A DNA stretch of 50,077 bases, taken from Candidatus Hydrogenedentota bacterium. GTDB taxonomy: Bacteria > Hydrogenedentota > Hydrogenedentia > Hydrogenedentales > SLHB01. The translations under genes were made by a program, and so were the position numbers. Under the pieces are notes generated by a model that saw only the letters and a program-made list of their open reading frames with translations, did not search any database and had not been told where the DNA came from. Location: the NCBI GenBank assembly GCA_020848835.1, contig JADLHJ010000100.1, forward strand, positions 1 through 50,077, in the 5' to 3' direction. This document shows, one piece after another, positions 16,531 through 25,106 of this stretch (position 1 is its first letter; each line of letters opens with the position of its first letter).

Positions 16531-18963
16531 GTGAACCACGCGATCGCATATGTGCTGATGAACCTCTCCGCGCTCACCGCGGCCGACCCCGCGGCGCTCG
16601 ATCATTTCGAGTCGCAAATCCGTCCGCTTTTCATTACGCACTGCATCCAATGCCACGGCCCCGAAAAACAAAAAGGCGGACTTCGCCTCGATTCCCGCGC
16701 AGGCTGGATGAACGGTGGCGAAAAAGGTCCCGCCATTGTTCCAAGCGAAGTTGAGAACAGCTTGTTGATCAAAGCGGTCCGCCGAATCGACGCGCATCTC
16801 CAAATGCCACCAGATGAAAAGCTCTCTGCAGAAGAAATCGCAGCACTCGAAAAATGGGTCGCCTCTGGCGCACCCGATCCCCGTGAAACATCCGAAGCCG
16901 CACCCAAACGCGAGAAAGCTGATCCAAAAACATTCTGGTCCTTCCAACCCATTCAAGATCCCGCGCCGCCAACGATCAGTAAACCCGATTGGGTACAAAC
17001 CCCAATCGACGCATTCATCCTCGCAACGCTCGACGCAAAAGGTCTCACACCCGCGCCGCGCGCCGACCCGCGCACACTTGTGCGCCGCGCCTACTTCGAT
17101 CTCATTGGCCTTCCACCAACGCCCGAACAGGTCGACGCATTCGTAAAAGATCCCTCTCCAGAAGCATGGTCAAAGCTGATCGACGAACTCCTCGCATCGC
17201 CGCAATACGGCGAACGCTGGGGACGCCACTGGCTCGACGTTGCGCGCTACGCCGACAGCGGCGGATTTGAAACCGACATCTACTACAAAAACGCGTGGCG
17301 CTACCGTGACTACGTCGTGAAATCATTCAACGAAGACAAACCCTACGACGTATTTATAAAAGAACAAATCGCCGGCGACGAACTTTGGCCGGGCAATCTC
17401 GATCTCGACGGCACCTACAAAATCCCCGAAGAAAGTTTGCACCGCCAGGAAGCGCGCATCGGCACCGGCTTCTACACGCTCTCGCCGCAAATTCACGAAT
17501 CGAACATGAACGGCAAAAAAATTCGTTACGAAACCTTCACCGATTGGGTGGACACCACCGGCGCTGCGTTCATGGGCCTCACGATGAGTTGCGCGCGCTG
17601 CCACGATCACAAGTTCGATCCAATATCGCAACAGGATTACTACGGCCTTCAAGCCGTCTTTGCTTCAAGCAAACAGGTGCAGGAATCCGTAGTGCCGCCG
17701 ATGAGCGTCGCAGATTATCACCAGCACTACCCGAAAATTCTCGCAGTCGATGAAGCACGCCGCGCAGTGCGTCTGTTTGATGAACACACCAAAGGTCGCG
17801 ATCTCAGCGACGACGAAAAAACAGAACGCCAAAAACTAATGATCGCACTCGCCGAAAGCGTTCTGAAAGTTCAAGAAAAGACCGCGCAAGGCGAACCCTT
17901 CGACAGCCTCTATGATCTCCCAACCGCAACCGTCCTCGGCCACGAAGAACCTGAACTCATTCCAGCGGTCCACGTCCTCAATCGCGGCGAACTCGTGCAA
18001 CCCCGCGACGAGGTGAGCGCCGCAGTGCCCGCAGCATTGCGCGATGCCAGCGCATGGACAGATCCGGTGCCCACACACTATGGCGCACGCACCGCGCTCG
18101 CCAATTGGCTCACGTGCAAGTCACACCCGCTCACGTCGCGCGTAATGGTCAACCGCATTTGGCAAGGCCACTTCGGTCGCGGCATCGTTTCAAGCGTGAA
18201 CGATTTCGGCCAAATGGGCGCACGCCCCACGCACCCCGAACTCCTCGATTGGCTCGCCACCGAATTCATGAAAAACGGCTGGAGCATCAAACACATGCAC
18301 CGCGTGATCATGAAATCGTCCGCATACCAGATGGACAGCGCTTGGCAAAACGAAACCAATAGCGCCACCGATCCCACGAACTACTATCTCTGGAAAATGA
18401 ACCGACGACGCCTCGAAGCAGAAGCATTGTGGGACGCGATCCATTCGGCATCAGGTACGCTAAATCTAAAAATGGGCGGACGCCCCGTCCTACCGCCCTT
18501 AGAAAAAGACGAAGGCGCACCCGGATACTGGTTTGCATCCGCTGATCCCGCCGATCACAACCGCCGCGGCCTCTACATACTCCAACGCCGCAACTTCCGT
18601 TTCCCGATGTTCGACGTATTCGATCTCCCTGTCAACGCAGTAAGCGCCCCCGCGCGCGACACCACCACCGTCGCCCCGCAAGCCCTCTGGCTCATGAACA
18701 ATTCCATCGCAGTAAAACAAGCCGAAGCCTTCGCCGCGCGCCTGATGCAATCGCCAAAAGAAAATCCCAATGCACCCGCACCCGATGCCGCAACGCTAGT
18801 CCAAAACGCATGGCGCATCGCACTAGGCCGCAACCCAACCGACGCCGAACGCCTCGAAGCCATCACATTGATGGGCACGATTGCACCAACCTCAACCAAA
18901 GACGGCCTAACCCAGCTGTGCCTCGCAATCTTCAACATGCAGGAATTCGCATACGTGGATTGA
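16531..18963 (+). CDS. PSCyt1/DUF1549/DUF1553 protein
   Basis: An 810-residue protein with the planctomycete-type cytochrome-like domain first (C38-I-Q-C41-H42, HCIQCHGPEKQKGGLRLDS). DUF1549 (IDAFILATLDAKGL...RRAYFDLIGLPPT, YGERWGRHWLDVARYADS) and DUF1553 (SHPLTSRVMVNRIWQGHFG, GIVSSVNDFGQMG) follow. A second CxxCH is at C354-H358 (CARCHDHKFDP). The CxxCH motifs suggest covalent haem, but this has not been shown for most members. The start is GTG at 16531; a short hydrophobic N-terminus may be a weak export signal. It is followed by a 107-residue anchored protein and a DUF1501 protein. DUF1549/1553-DUF1501 pairs are frequent in PVC-type genomes, with unknown biochemical role, often suggested to be in polysaccharide use. 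Confidence 0.9.
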   Translation: MNHAIAYVLMNLSALTAADPAALDHFESQIRPLFITHCIQCHGPEKQKGGLRLDSRAGWMNGGEKGPAIVPSEVENSLLIKAVRRIDAHLQMPPDEKLSAEEIAALEKWVASGAPDPRETSEAAPKREKADPKTFWSFQPIQDPAPPTISKPDWVQTPIDAFILATLDAKGLTPAPRADPRTLVRRAYFDLIGLPPTPEQVDAFVKDPSPEAWSKLIDELLASPQYGERWGRHWLDVARYADSGGFETDIYYKNAWRYRDYVVKSFNEDKPYDVFIKEQIAGDELWPGNLDLDGTYKIPEESLHRQEARIGTGFYTLSPQIHESNMNGKKIRYETFTDWVDTTGAAFMGLTMSCARCHDHKFDPISQQDYYGLQAVFASSKQVQESVVPPMSVADYHQHYPKILAVDEARRAVRLFDEHTKGRDLSDDEKTERQKLMIALAESVLKVQEKTAQGEPFDSLYDLPTATVLGHEEPELIPAVHVLNRGELVQPRDEVSAAVPAALRDASAWTDPVPTHYGARTALANWLTCKSHPLTSRVMVNRIWQGHFGRGIVSSVNDFGQMGARPTHPELLDWLATEFMKNGWSIKHMHRVIMKSSAYQMDSAWQNETNSATDPTNYYLWKMNRRRLEAEALWDAIHSASGTLNLKMGGRPVLPPLEKDEGAPGYWFASADPADHNRRGLYILQRRNFRFPMFDVFDLPVNAVSAPARDTTTVAPQALWLMNNSIAVKQAEAFAARLMQSPKENPNAPAPDAATLVQNAWRIALGRNPTDAERLEAITLMGTIAPTSTKDGLTQLCLAIFNMQEFAYVD

Positions 18964-18982
18964 CCTGAAAGGAAAATGTTCG

Positions 18983-19306
18983 ATGAACGTAGTTAAACAA
19001 AACAAAAAAATGATCCTACTGATCGCTGCCGCATTTCTCGCGGGCTTTATAGCGCGCGATATCGGCAGCAGCAACAGCATCGTCAACGCATCCGATCACA
19101 TCCCAAACCTACCCGCAGAAATCTTCGCCAAAGGCGCGCTCCTCCGCATCTCAACATCCGAAGGAATTTCCACCGGCCAGGTCCTCGATGCATACGACAC
19201 ATGGATCAAAATAAAAGAAGAAAACGATCGCTACGCATACTGGCTCGACACAAGCGCCGTCAGTGCGCGCTATTCAGTGATCTCCCCCGAAAAGGATCCC
19301 AAGTAA
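18983..19306 (+). CDS. small membrane-anchored protein between DUF1553 and DUF1501 genes
   Basis: A 107-residue protein of unknown function. A basic start (MNVVKQNKKM) and one hydrophobic segment (ILLIAAAFLAGFIARDIG) predict an N-terminal anchor or signal. The remaining 75 residues are soluble and mixed alpha/beta, with no known motif. The ATG follows GAAAGGAAAATG after the DUF1553 stop, only 19 bases downstream, so it is co-transcribed. Its fixed place between the DUF1549/1553 and DUF1501 genes makes it a candidate partner of those proteins. It has no Cys, so it is not a cytochrome or metal-cluster protein. Confidence 0.72.
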   Translation: MNVVKQNKKMILLIAAAFLAGFIARDIGSSNSIVNASDHIPNLPAEIFAKGALLRISTSEGISTGQVLDAYDTWIKIKEENDRYAYWLDTSAVSARYSVISPEKDPK

Positions 19307-19340
19307 ACGACATGTACGTCCTGCAACTCTCCCGAATTTC

Positions 19341-19426
19341 GCGCCAACGGCGCATCGCAACCCTAGCCAGGGGCAACGCCCTTGGAGCACGCCCACACCA
19401 AACGTCGCGCGCTGAAAGCGCACCGC
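19341..19426 (+). repeat. mosaic intergenic repeat, copy B
   Basis: The order is GCGCCAACGGCGC, then TAGCCAGGGGCAACGCCC, then a GCGCTGAAAGCGC element. It has the same architecture and orientation as the copies near 24062 and 25360. It fills most of the gap before the DUF1501 gene and ends about 23 bases before that ATG. The family is of the short palindromic intergenic type often seen in Planctomycetes and Verrucomicrobia. Confidence 0.6.
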
Positions 19427-19448
19427 AAAAACGCGCAGGATCGCCAAC

Positions 19449-20867
19449 ATGAATCCCCATCACTGCAACAGATTCACGCCCGCGATCGATCGCCGCGACT
19501 TCCTCCGCAAATCCGCGTTCGGATTCGGCGCCGCCGCACTCGGCTCCCTCATCGCGCGCGACGCCACCGCAACATCCACGAATCCGCTCGCGCCCCGCGC
19601 CACACATTTCCCCGCGACGGCCGAACGCGTCATCTTCCTCTTCATGACCGGCGGCCCCAGCCACATGGACACCTTCGACCCAAAACCCGCGCTCACCAAA
19701 TACGACGGCCAACCGCTCCCCGACAGCTTCAACGCCCAAGGCCTCGACCTCCAATTCATGAAAGCCACCGACGGCAAACTCATGGGCACGCCCTTCCCCT
19801 TCAGCAAACACGGCCAATCCGGCCTCGAAATCTCCAGCCTATTCCCCAAACTCGCGCAACACGCCGACGACCTCTGCGTCATCCGCTCCTGCTACCACGA
19901 CTCCTTCATCCACGGCCCCGCGCTCGGCCTGTTGAACTGCGGCTCCACGCTCCTCGGCCACCCCAGCGCCGGCGCATGGGTCACCTACGGCCTAGGCTGC
20001 GACGCCGATGACCTCCCCGCATACATCGTCATGAGCGACGGCGCATACCGCGCAGGCCCCGCCGTCGCGTATGGCAACGGCTTCCTCCCCGCGATCTACC
20101 AAGGCACCACCATGCGCGCCGAAGGCACCCCCATCGCCAATTTGAAACCACCCTACGGCGCAGAAAAACAACGCGCCATGCTCGACGCGCTGAACAAATG
20201 GAACGGCCGCTACCAGGCCGCACGGCCCGACGACTCACGCCTCGCCGCCCAACTCGCCAACTACGAACTCGCCTACCGCATGCAGACCGCCGCGCCCGAT
20301 TTGATCGACCTCGCCAACGAACCCGATCACATCAAAGACATGTACGGCACCGAAAAAGACCCCACCAAAAAATTCGGACGCATGTGCCTCCTCGCCCGCC
20401 GCATGGCCGAACGCGGCGTCCGCTTCATCCAGCTCTACAACAACGACTGGGACGGCCACGACGCCTGCGCAAAAAACCACGAACAAAACGCCGCCCACAT
20501 CGACCAACCCATCGCCGCCCTCATCGCCGACCTAAAACAACGCGGCCTCCTCGACACCACGCTGATTTTGTGGGCAGGCGAATTCGGCCGCACCCCCGTC
20601 ATGCAAGGCAACAACGGCCGCGACCACAACCCCTACGGCTTTACGGTATGGCTAGCCGGCGGCGGAACAAAAGGAGGCCAAGCAATAGGCGCAACCGACG
20701 ATCTAGGCTTCCGCGCAATAGAAAGAAAAGTCCACATACACGACCTCCACGCCACCCTCCTCCACGCCCTAGGCTTCGACCACGAAAAACTAACCTACCA
20801 CTTCGAAGGCCGCGCCCGCCGATTGACGGATGTCTTCGGCCACGTAGTGGGCGAAGTATTCGTGTAG
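19449..20867 (+). CDS. DUF1501-family Tat-exported protein
   Basis: A 472-residue protein of the DUF1501 (sulfatase-fold-related) family. The N-terminus is a Tat signal (DRRDFLRKSAFGFGAAALGSL, with twin Arg R15-R16). Family motifs are visible: FLFMTGGPSHMDTFDPKP, GLEISSLFPKLAQHADDLCVIRS, RFIQLYNNDWDGHD, ILWAGEFGRTPVM and GRDHNPYGFTVWLAGGGTKGG. The ATG has AGGA upstream. It follows the DUF1549/1553 gene and the 107-residue protein in one apparent operon, the usual context for this family. The biochemical role is not established. The codon use is very C-rich compared with genes at the window's ends. Confidence 0.92.
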   Translation: MNPHHCNRFTPAIDRRDFLRKSAFGFGAAALGSLIARDATATSTNPLAPRATHFPATAERVIFLFMTGGPSHMDTFDPKPALTKYDGQPLPDSFNAQGLDLQFMKATDGKLMGTPFPFSKHGQSGLEISSLFPKLAQHADDLCVIRSCYHDSFIHGPALGLLNCGSTLLGHPSAGAWVTYGLGCDADDLPAYIVMSDGAYRAGPAVAYGNGFLPAIYQGTTMRAEGTPIANLKPPYGAEKQRAMLDALNKWNGRYQAARPDDSRLAAQLANYELAYRMQTAAPDLIDLANEPDHIKDMYGTEKDPTKKFGRMCLLARRMAERGVRFIQLYNNDWDGHDACAKNHEQNAAHIDQPIAALIADLKQRGLLDTTLILWAGEFGRTPVMQGNNGRDHNPYGFTVWLAGGGTKGGQAIGATDDLGFRAIERKVHIHDLHATLLHALGFDHEKLTYHFEGRARRLTDVFGHVVGEVFV

Positions 20868-20930
20868 CCACTCGCGCCGCCACTCGTGCCACTCGTTCGT
20901 GCCACTCGTTCCCAAGTTGCACTTGGGAAC
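20867..20930. repeat. short tandem GCCACTCG copies and a REP hairpin
   Basis: Four copies of GCCACTCG begin at 20867, 20879, 20888 and 20901, directly after the DUF1501 stop. The last runs into a perfect REP-type hairpin GTTCCCAAGT-TGC-ACTTGGGAAC (20908-20930). A second small hairpin CAAAG...CTTTG follows near 20945. This layout is typical of the REP that precedes a RAYT transposase, and a RAYT fragment starts at 20972. Confidence 0.65.
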
Positions 20931-20971
20931 GCACTTGTCTTCAAAGCTGTGCTTTGCATTACCCTATACCC

Positions 20972-21202
20972 ATGCGCTCACGTTACCGCGTCGTCGGCAC
21001 CGATAGCATCTACTTCATCACCTCGACCATCGTCGAAGGGCTCCCGGTATTCACCAGCGCTCCATACTTCGAAATCATCACCAACTCCCTCGCCTACTGC
21101 CGCCAGCACACAGGATTCCGCCTTTGCGCCTACGCAATCCTCGACAACCACCTCCACCTCATCGGCGGCGCTCCCGTTGCTAAACTGACCATCATGGTCT
21201 AA
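20972..21202 (+). pseudogene. truncated REP-associated tyrosine transposase (RAYT)
   Basis: The ATG opens the recognisable start of a RAYT/Y1_Tnp protein (RYRVVGTDSIYFITSTIVEG, then FRLCAYAILDNHLHLIGG). The His-hydrophobic-His metal motif is present in NHLHLI. Homology stops right after it and the frame ends at 21202 in an unrelated tail (APVAKLTIMV). The catalytic Tyr helix is missing, and the fragment is about 70 residues against a usual 150-200. It is therefore a non-functional remnant. The REP hairpin and tandem copies just upstream agree with its identity. The upstream frame open from 20198 is antisense-like shadow and not part of it. Confidence 0.7.
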
Positions 21203-21210
21203 ACTGATCG
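21180..21210. other. palindrome flanked by TAAACTGA direct repeats at the transposase break
   Basis: TAAACTGA occurs twice within 29 bases, on each side of the palindrome GACCAT-C-ATGGTC. The element starts exactly where RAYT similarity ends, so it may mark the rearrangement junction that truncated the transposase, or be an operator for the next gene. Confidence 0.35.
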
Positions 21211-21252
21211 CTGCAAGGCTGTGTGACATTCCTTCTGTCAAGGAGACCTACC

Positions 21253-23874
21253 ATGTCTCTCCGAAGTGGCAGTATCGTCCTCAGTTTTCTGTTCATCCCA
21301 TTCACATCCTGGGCAGGGATCCTCTACGTCTCCGGCGACGTTTCCAGCAGCGGGAACGGCTCGTCCTGGAACACCGCCTACAAGACCATCCAGGAAGCGA
21401 TAGACGCCGCGCCCGTTGGCACGGACATCTGGGTTGCTCAAGGCCAGTATCACCGAACCGGCGAAAGCATCGCGATGAAATCTGGCGTCAACCTAATTGG
21501 CGGCTTCGAGGGTGATTCCGGCACCGAAGGCGACATTAGTGTCCGCGATCCCGCACGCTTCATCTCCGAGCTCAACGGTGGCGGCGAAGACCGCCTGGTT
21601 GACGGTGCCCCCGATACCACGATAGACGGCTTCCTAATCCGCAACGGCGCCGCCACGAATGGCGGTGGCATCTATTTCGATGCCAGTCTCAAGGTTGGCG
21701 GCGCCATGCGCGTGGACAATTGCCATTTCGTCAATTGCGAAGGCTCCAACGTGAGTGGAGCCGGTGGCGGCGCAATTATTGTTGCAGGGGGCGGCATAAT
21801 TGAAGTAGCCAATAGCTCGTTCTTAAGCTGTCGGGCCTACCGCGGCGGTGCAATCTACCTCCTGGAATCAAGTGCCGACATCGAGAGCTGCATTTTTTCC
21901 TCGAACAATGCTATTAGAACTGTGGGCGGTGCCATCGCGCTGTTCGAATTTAACACGTCCCAGTCGTATTTGCGCTGCTCCAAGACAAGCTTCATAGGAA
22001 ACAGCGCGGGCCCAATAGGCATTGGTGGAGGGGGGGGCGGTGCAGTCAGCATATACGGAGGTTCGCAGCACGAGTTTAGCCTGTGTACCTTTTCCAACAA
22101 CTTCGCAACGAATGTCGGTGGTGCCATATATATGGAAGACGGCGTAGACGGCGAAGGCAAGCCGCCCTTCGCCATCTCGCAGTGTACTTTTGGAAACAAC
22201 ACCGCTGGGCAGGCGGGCGGGCTGTATTTGCTCAACGCCGGTGCGTGGAACATTTCAAAGTCAACCTTCACTGGAAACCGCGCCTTAATTACGTTGAGTG
22301 AGAATACCGGTTCCATTAATGGAGGCGGCATGTGCATAGACGGCGTGGACTCCAGCGTAATCGCGATTTCCGAATGTAACTTCTTCGATAATCTCTGCGA
22401 TTCGTGGGGCGGCGGCGTGGCGATCCTCGATGGTGATGTCACTCTTACGAAATCGCGGTTCGAACGTAATTATTGCGCCGGCCCAGGCGGCGCGCTATAC
22501 GTTCGCGACACAGCCTCCGCCAGCATTTCTAAGAGCTACTTCCTTTCAAACGCCTCGCCGTCTACCGGTTCGGCGATTCATTTTGATGGCGTCATCGATA
22601 CCCCAGGATCGCCGCTGGAGGTAGTCAACTGCCTCATCGCCAAAAACAGTGGTGGCACCGGAACCATTCGTTGCGGGTTCGCATCCTCATCCTTGGATCT
22701 GCGCCATTGCACGGTTGCGGACAATCGCGCAAGTCAAGGCAGCGCCTTGTCAGCCGACCCGGGCAGTTTCATTAATGCCGTGAACTGCAACATCTGGGGC
22801 AATCGCGGCATCAGCGTGATCGATGCCGACTCACCCGGTGGCATCGGTGTATCTCATAGCAATTGCCCGGAAGCGGCATCCTTGGGTAATGGCAATATGG
22901 AAGCCGATCCCATATTTGTGGATCCCGCCGCCAACAATTACTCCGTCGCCGACAATTCGCCGGTCATCAATGCCGCCGTTGTGCTGGCCGAGCCCGTCAC
23001 CGAAGACATACGCGGGCTGCCGCGACCTGAAGGCCCAAACCCCGACATGGGCGCGTACGAAGGCGGCTCCATCGTCGATACCGACGGAGATGGTCTTGGT
23101 GATGCAATCGAAGGAACGGAAGATACCGACGACGACGGCATGGCCGACAATGCGGATCCAGATAGCGACAACGACGGTCTCGGCGACGGCGTCGAACGCG
23201 ACCTCGATCCCGATGACGACGACATCCCGAATTTCCGAGACACAGACAGCGACAACGACGGCCATTCGGATCAAGATGAAGCCGCCGCAGGTTCCAACCC
23301 GTATAACGCCGCGTCCTTCCCCGGCAGCGATGTGCGCGGTTCTGTTCAAGTGAACATTTCGCCCAGCTACGCGATTGAATTGGGCGCAGTCTGGAGCATC
23401 GACGAAGAACCCGCTATGTACGCCTCGGGCGCAGTCGTATCGAACCTGCCGGTAGGAGAACACATTATTTACTGCAAAGAACTCCCGAGCTGGCGGTCGC
23501 CCTCTACAATTCCTGTGACGGTGGAAGCAAACCAAACCAAGGCAGTCGAAGCAATCTACGAACCCGATTGGGGAAGGTTTCTCATTTTGAAACCCAATGG
23601 CGGTGAATCGTTCAACACATTAGGCAAAATGCCTATTCGCTGGCGTGAATTAGGTAGCCTAACGGGCGAGTCCGTTTCAATTGATTTGTTGGAAGATGGC
23701 CGGCGCGTCATGGGAATTAAAAACGATACCCCAAATGACGGCGAATTCAATTGGCAAATCCCCGGCGATAGGAGTCTCAACGGACGGCGATTTACCATTC
23801 GCATTAAATCAACGCGCAACAGCCAAGTAAAAGACACTAGCGACGGCGTATTCAGCATAACTCCGTCACCTTAG
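21253..23874 (+). CDS. secreted parallel beta-helix protein with TSP3 calcium repeats
   Basis: An 873-residue exported protein. After signal peptide MSLRSGSIVLSFLFIPFTSWAG comes a choice-of-anchor/right-handed beta-helix region (about 25-590) with many Gly-rich turns of the GGAIYL / FSNNFATNVGGAIYM type, like polymorphic outer-membrane proteins and pectate-lyase folds. Residues about 608-690 are Asp-rich TSP3-type repeats (DTDGDGLGD, DTDDDGMAD, DSDNDGLGDG, DTDSDNDGHSD). The end (about 775-873) has an Ig-like block starting LKPNGGESFNTLGKMPIRW. ATG 21253 has AAGGAG upstream and is preferred to 21223. Surface binding or polysaccharide contact is likely. No lyase active site was identified. Confidence 0.85.
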   Translation: MSLRSGSIVLSFLFIPFTSWAGILYVSGDVSSSGNGSSWNTAYKTIQEAIDAAPVGTDIWVAQGQYHRTGESIAMKSGVNLIGGFEGDSGTEGDISVRDPARFISELNGGGEDRLVDGAPDTTIDGFLIRNGAATNGGGIYFDASLKVGGAMRVDNCHFVNCEGSNVSGAGGGAIIVAGGGIIEVANSSFLSCRAYRGGAIYLLESSADIESCIFSSNNAIRTVGGAIALFEFNTSQSYLRCSKTSFIGNSAGPIGIGGGGGGAVSIYGGSQHEFSLCTFSNNFATNVGGAIYMEDGVDGEGKPPFAISQCTFGNNTAGQAGGLYLLNAGAWNISKSTFTGNRALITLSENTGSINGGGMCIDGVDSSVIAISECNFFDNLCDSWGGGVAILDGDVTLTKSRFERNYCAGPGGALYVRDTASASISKSYFLSNASPSTGSAIHFDGVIDTPGSPLEVVNCLIAKNSGGTGTIRCGFASSSLDLRHCTVADNRASQGSALSADPGSFINAVNCNIWGNRGISVIDADSPGGIGVSHSNCPEAASLGNGNMEADPIFVDPAANNYSVADNSPVINAAVVLAEPVTEDIRGLPRPEGPNPDMGAYEGGSIVDTDGDGLGDAIEGTEDTDDDGMADNADPDSDNDGLGDGVERDLDPDDDDIPNFRDTDSDNDGHSDQDEAAAGSNPYNAASFPGSDVRGSVQVNISPSYAIELGAVWSIDEEPAMYASGAVVSNLPVGEHIIYCKELPSWRSPSTIPVTVEANQTKAVEAIYEPDWGRFLILKPNGGESFNTLGKMPIRWRELGSLTGESVSIDLLEDGRRVMGIKNDTPNDGEFNWQIPGDRSLNGRRFTIRIKSTRNSQVKDTSDGVFSITPSP

Positions 23875-23937
23875 CTACAATCCCGCGCGGTCTTGGGATT
23901 GCAACTGGTAGAACAGCGAACAAAAGGAGGATGTTCT

Positions 23938-24036
23938 GTGAAGCACATCAACAATGTGACGCAGCCGAAACCGATCATGGCCGAAAAAGGCGCGCCGCTA
24001 AAAGAAAAACCGGCCAAGGTAAAGAAAGTGCATTAA
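23938..24036 (+). CDS. 32-residue Lys-rich small protein
   Basis: A GTG-started frame of 32 codons with AGGAGG eight bases upstream (AAAAGGAGGATGTTCTGTG). The product begins MKHINNVTQPKPIMAEKG and ends with repeated Lys (KEKPAKVKKVH), so it is very basic, with no hydrophobic segment or Cys. A small hairpin (CAATCCC...GGGATTG, near 23878) lies between it and the beta-helix gene. The evidence is the consensus ribosome-binding site and clean stop. The frame is short and could be fortuitous. No family is recognised. Confidence 0.5.
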   Translation: MKHINNVTQPKPIMAEKGAPLKEKPAKVKKVH

Positions 24037-24061
24037 GGTATCACCCCGCGACGCACACAAA

Positions 24062-24154
24062 GCGCCAACGGCGCGCCACGGTTTCCAGCCTGTGGGCGTA
24101 AGCCCCAGGGGAAGTAGCCCCGCCCCCAGCGCCGAGGCCTGAAGGGCCGGCACG
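24062..24154 (+). repeat. mosaic intergenic repeat, copy C
   Basis: It reads GCGCCAACGGCGC, GCCACGGTTTCCAGCCTG, GGGCGTAAGCCCCAGG, then GAGGCCTGAAGGGCCGGCACGC. It is closely similar to copy D and shares its order of blocks with copy B. It lies in the 440-base region between the beta-helix and FGE-fold genes, which otherwise contains only the 32-codon gene. Confidence 0.65.
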
Positions 24155-24314
24155 CTCTGCGCCGCTTATACAGCGAATGCCCAAAGGCAATATCGCTCCT
24201 ATTGCCTAAAAGCGCGCACTGTGCCAGACTTCTCCCGGTGACACATCAATGTTCTCTCGGTTGGGTTGTAATCTTTCCGGTATCCAGACACGAACGCGTG
24301 GCAAGGAGCGCGAA

Positions 24315-25106
24315 ATGAAACACATTGCAATGCCGTCCGTCCCGCTCGCGTGTGCAATCGCCTTGACCCTCCTCGCCGGGTGCCCCACGGGCGATCCGCA
24401 ACCCGGCCAGTCACGCACCTTCAACGGCATCAAGTTCCAATGGTGCCCGCCCGGCACATTCGCCATGGGCAGCCCCGCAATGGAAACCGTGCGCAACGAC
24501 GACGAAACCCTTCACACCGTCAACATCACGAAGGGCTTCTGGATGTCCACGACCGAAATTACCCAGGCCCAATGGAAATCGCTCATCGCGACAAATCCGT
24601 CCTTCTACAATGGCAACAACAACCCTGTAGACAACATCTCCTGGAACGCCGCCCAAGATTTTCTAGTCCTCTTAAATGCCAGCAGCGATGACGGTGGAAC
24701 CTACCGCCTTCCGACCGAAGCGGAGTGGGAATACGCGTACCGCGCCGACACCGTCACGCGCTTCTACTGGGGCGACGACCCGAGCTACACTGCGATTCGA
24801 GCCAACGCCTGGTTCATAGACAACTGCAACGACGTCACACACCGCGTCGGCACCAAAGCGGCCAACGACTGGGGCCTGCGCGACATGTCCGGGAACGTTT
24901 CCGAATGGTGCCAGGACTACTACGCTGCCTACCCCGCCGGGCCCGTTACCGATCCCACCGGCCCCGCCACCGGCACGACGCGCGTATTCCGCGGCGGCGA
25001 ACTTTTTTCACTCGCAAAGAACTGCCGCGCAGCAACCCGCAGCCATGGCGCCCCAGACGACAACGCCGGTAACAGCGGCTTCCGAATCGTCCGCGAAGCG
25101 GATTGA
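24315..25106 (+). CDS. FGE-sulfatase-fold lipoprotein
   Basis: A 263-residue protein with lipoprotein signal and lipobox LLAGC (Cys23), then a formylglycine-generating-enzyme (SUMF1) fold. Motifs are FQWCPPGTFAMGSP, GFWMSTTEITQAQW, PVDNISWNAAQDF, YRLPTEAEWEYAYRA, GLRDMSGNVSEWCQDYY and FRGGELFSLAKNCRAATRSHG. The last block usually carries two catalytic Cys in true FGE (RGG....C....C). Here the first position is Ser and one Cys remains, so formylglycine formation is doubtful. ATG 24315 with AAGGAG upstream is preferred over 24249. No sulfatase is encoded nearby. A structural or binding role at the envelope is more likely. Confidence 0.85.
   Translation: MKHIAMPSVPLACAIALTLLAGCPTGDPQPGQSRTFNGIKFQWCPPGTFAMGSPAMETVRNDDETLHTVNITKGFWMSTTEITQAQWKSLIATNPSFYNGNNNPVDNISWNAAQDFLVLLNASSDDGGTYRLPTEAEWEYAYRADTVTRFYWGDDPSYTAIRANAWFIDNCNDVTHRVGTKAANDWGLRDMSGNVSEWCQDYYAAYPAGPVTDPTGPATGTTRVFRGGELFSLAKNCRAATRSHGAPDDNAGNSGFRIVREAD

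Noticed and set aside
20867..20911. Tandem GCCACTCG copies as a CRISPR-like array
   Set aside because: The unit is 8 bases with variable short spacers and no cas genes nearby; it is a REP-associated tandem repeat.
19382..20950. Arg-rich frames overlapping the DUF1501 gene on the same strand
   Set aside because: They are alternate-frame shadows of the C-rich DUF1501 gene; only the region after 20972 (RAYT fragment) is genuine coding remnant.
22831..23535. A 234-codon minus-strand frame over the TSP3 region
   Set aside because: It is a composition artefact of the Asp-rich repeats read in reverse (Val/Ile-rich shadow).
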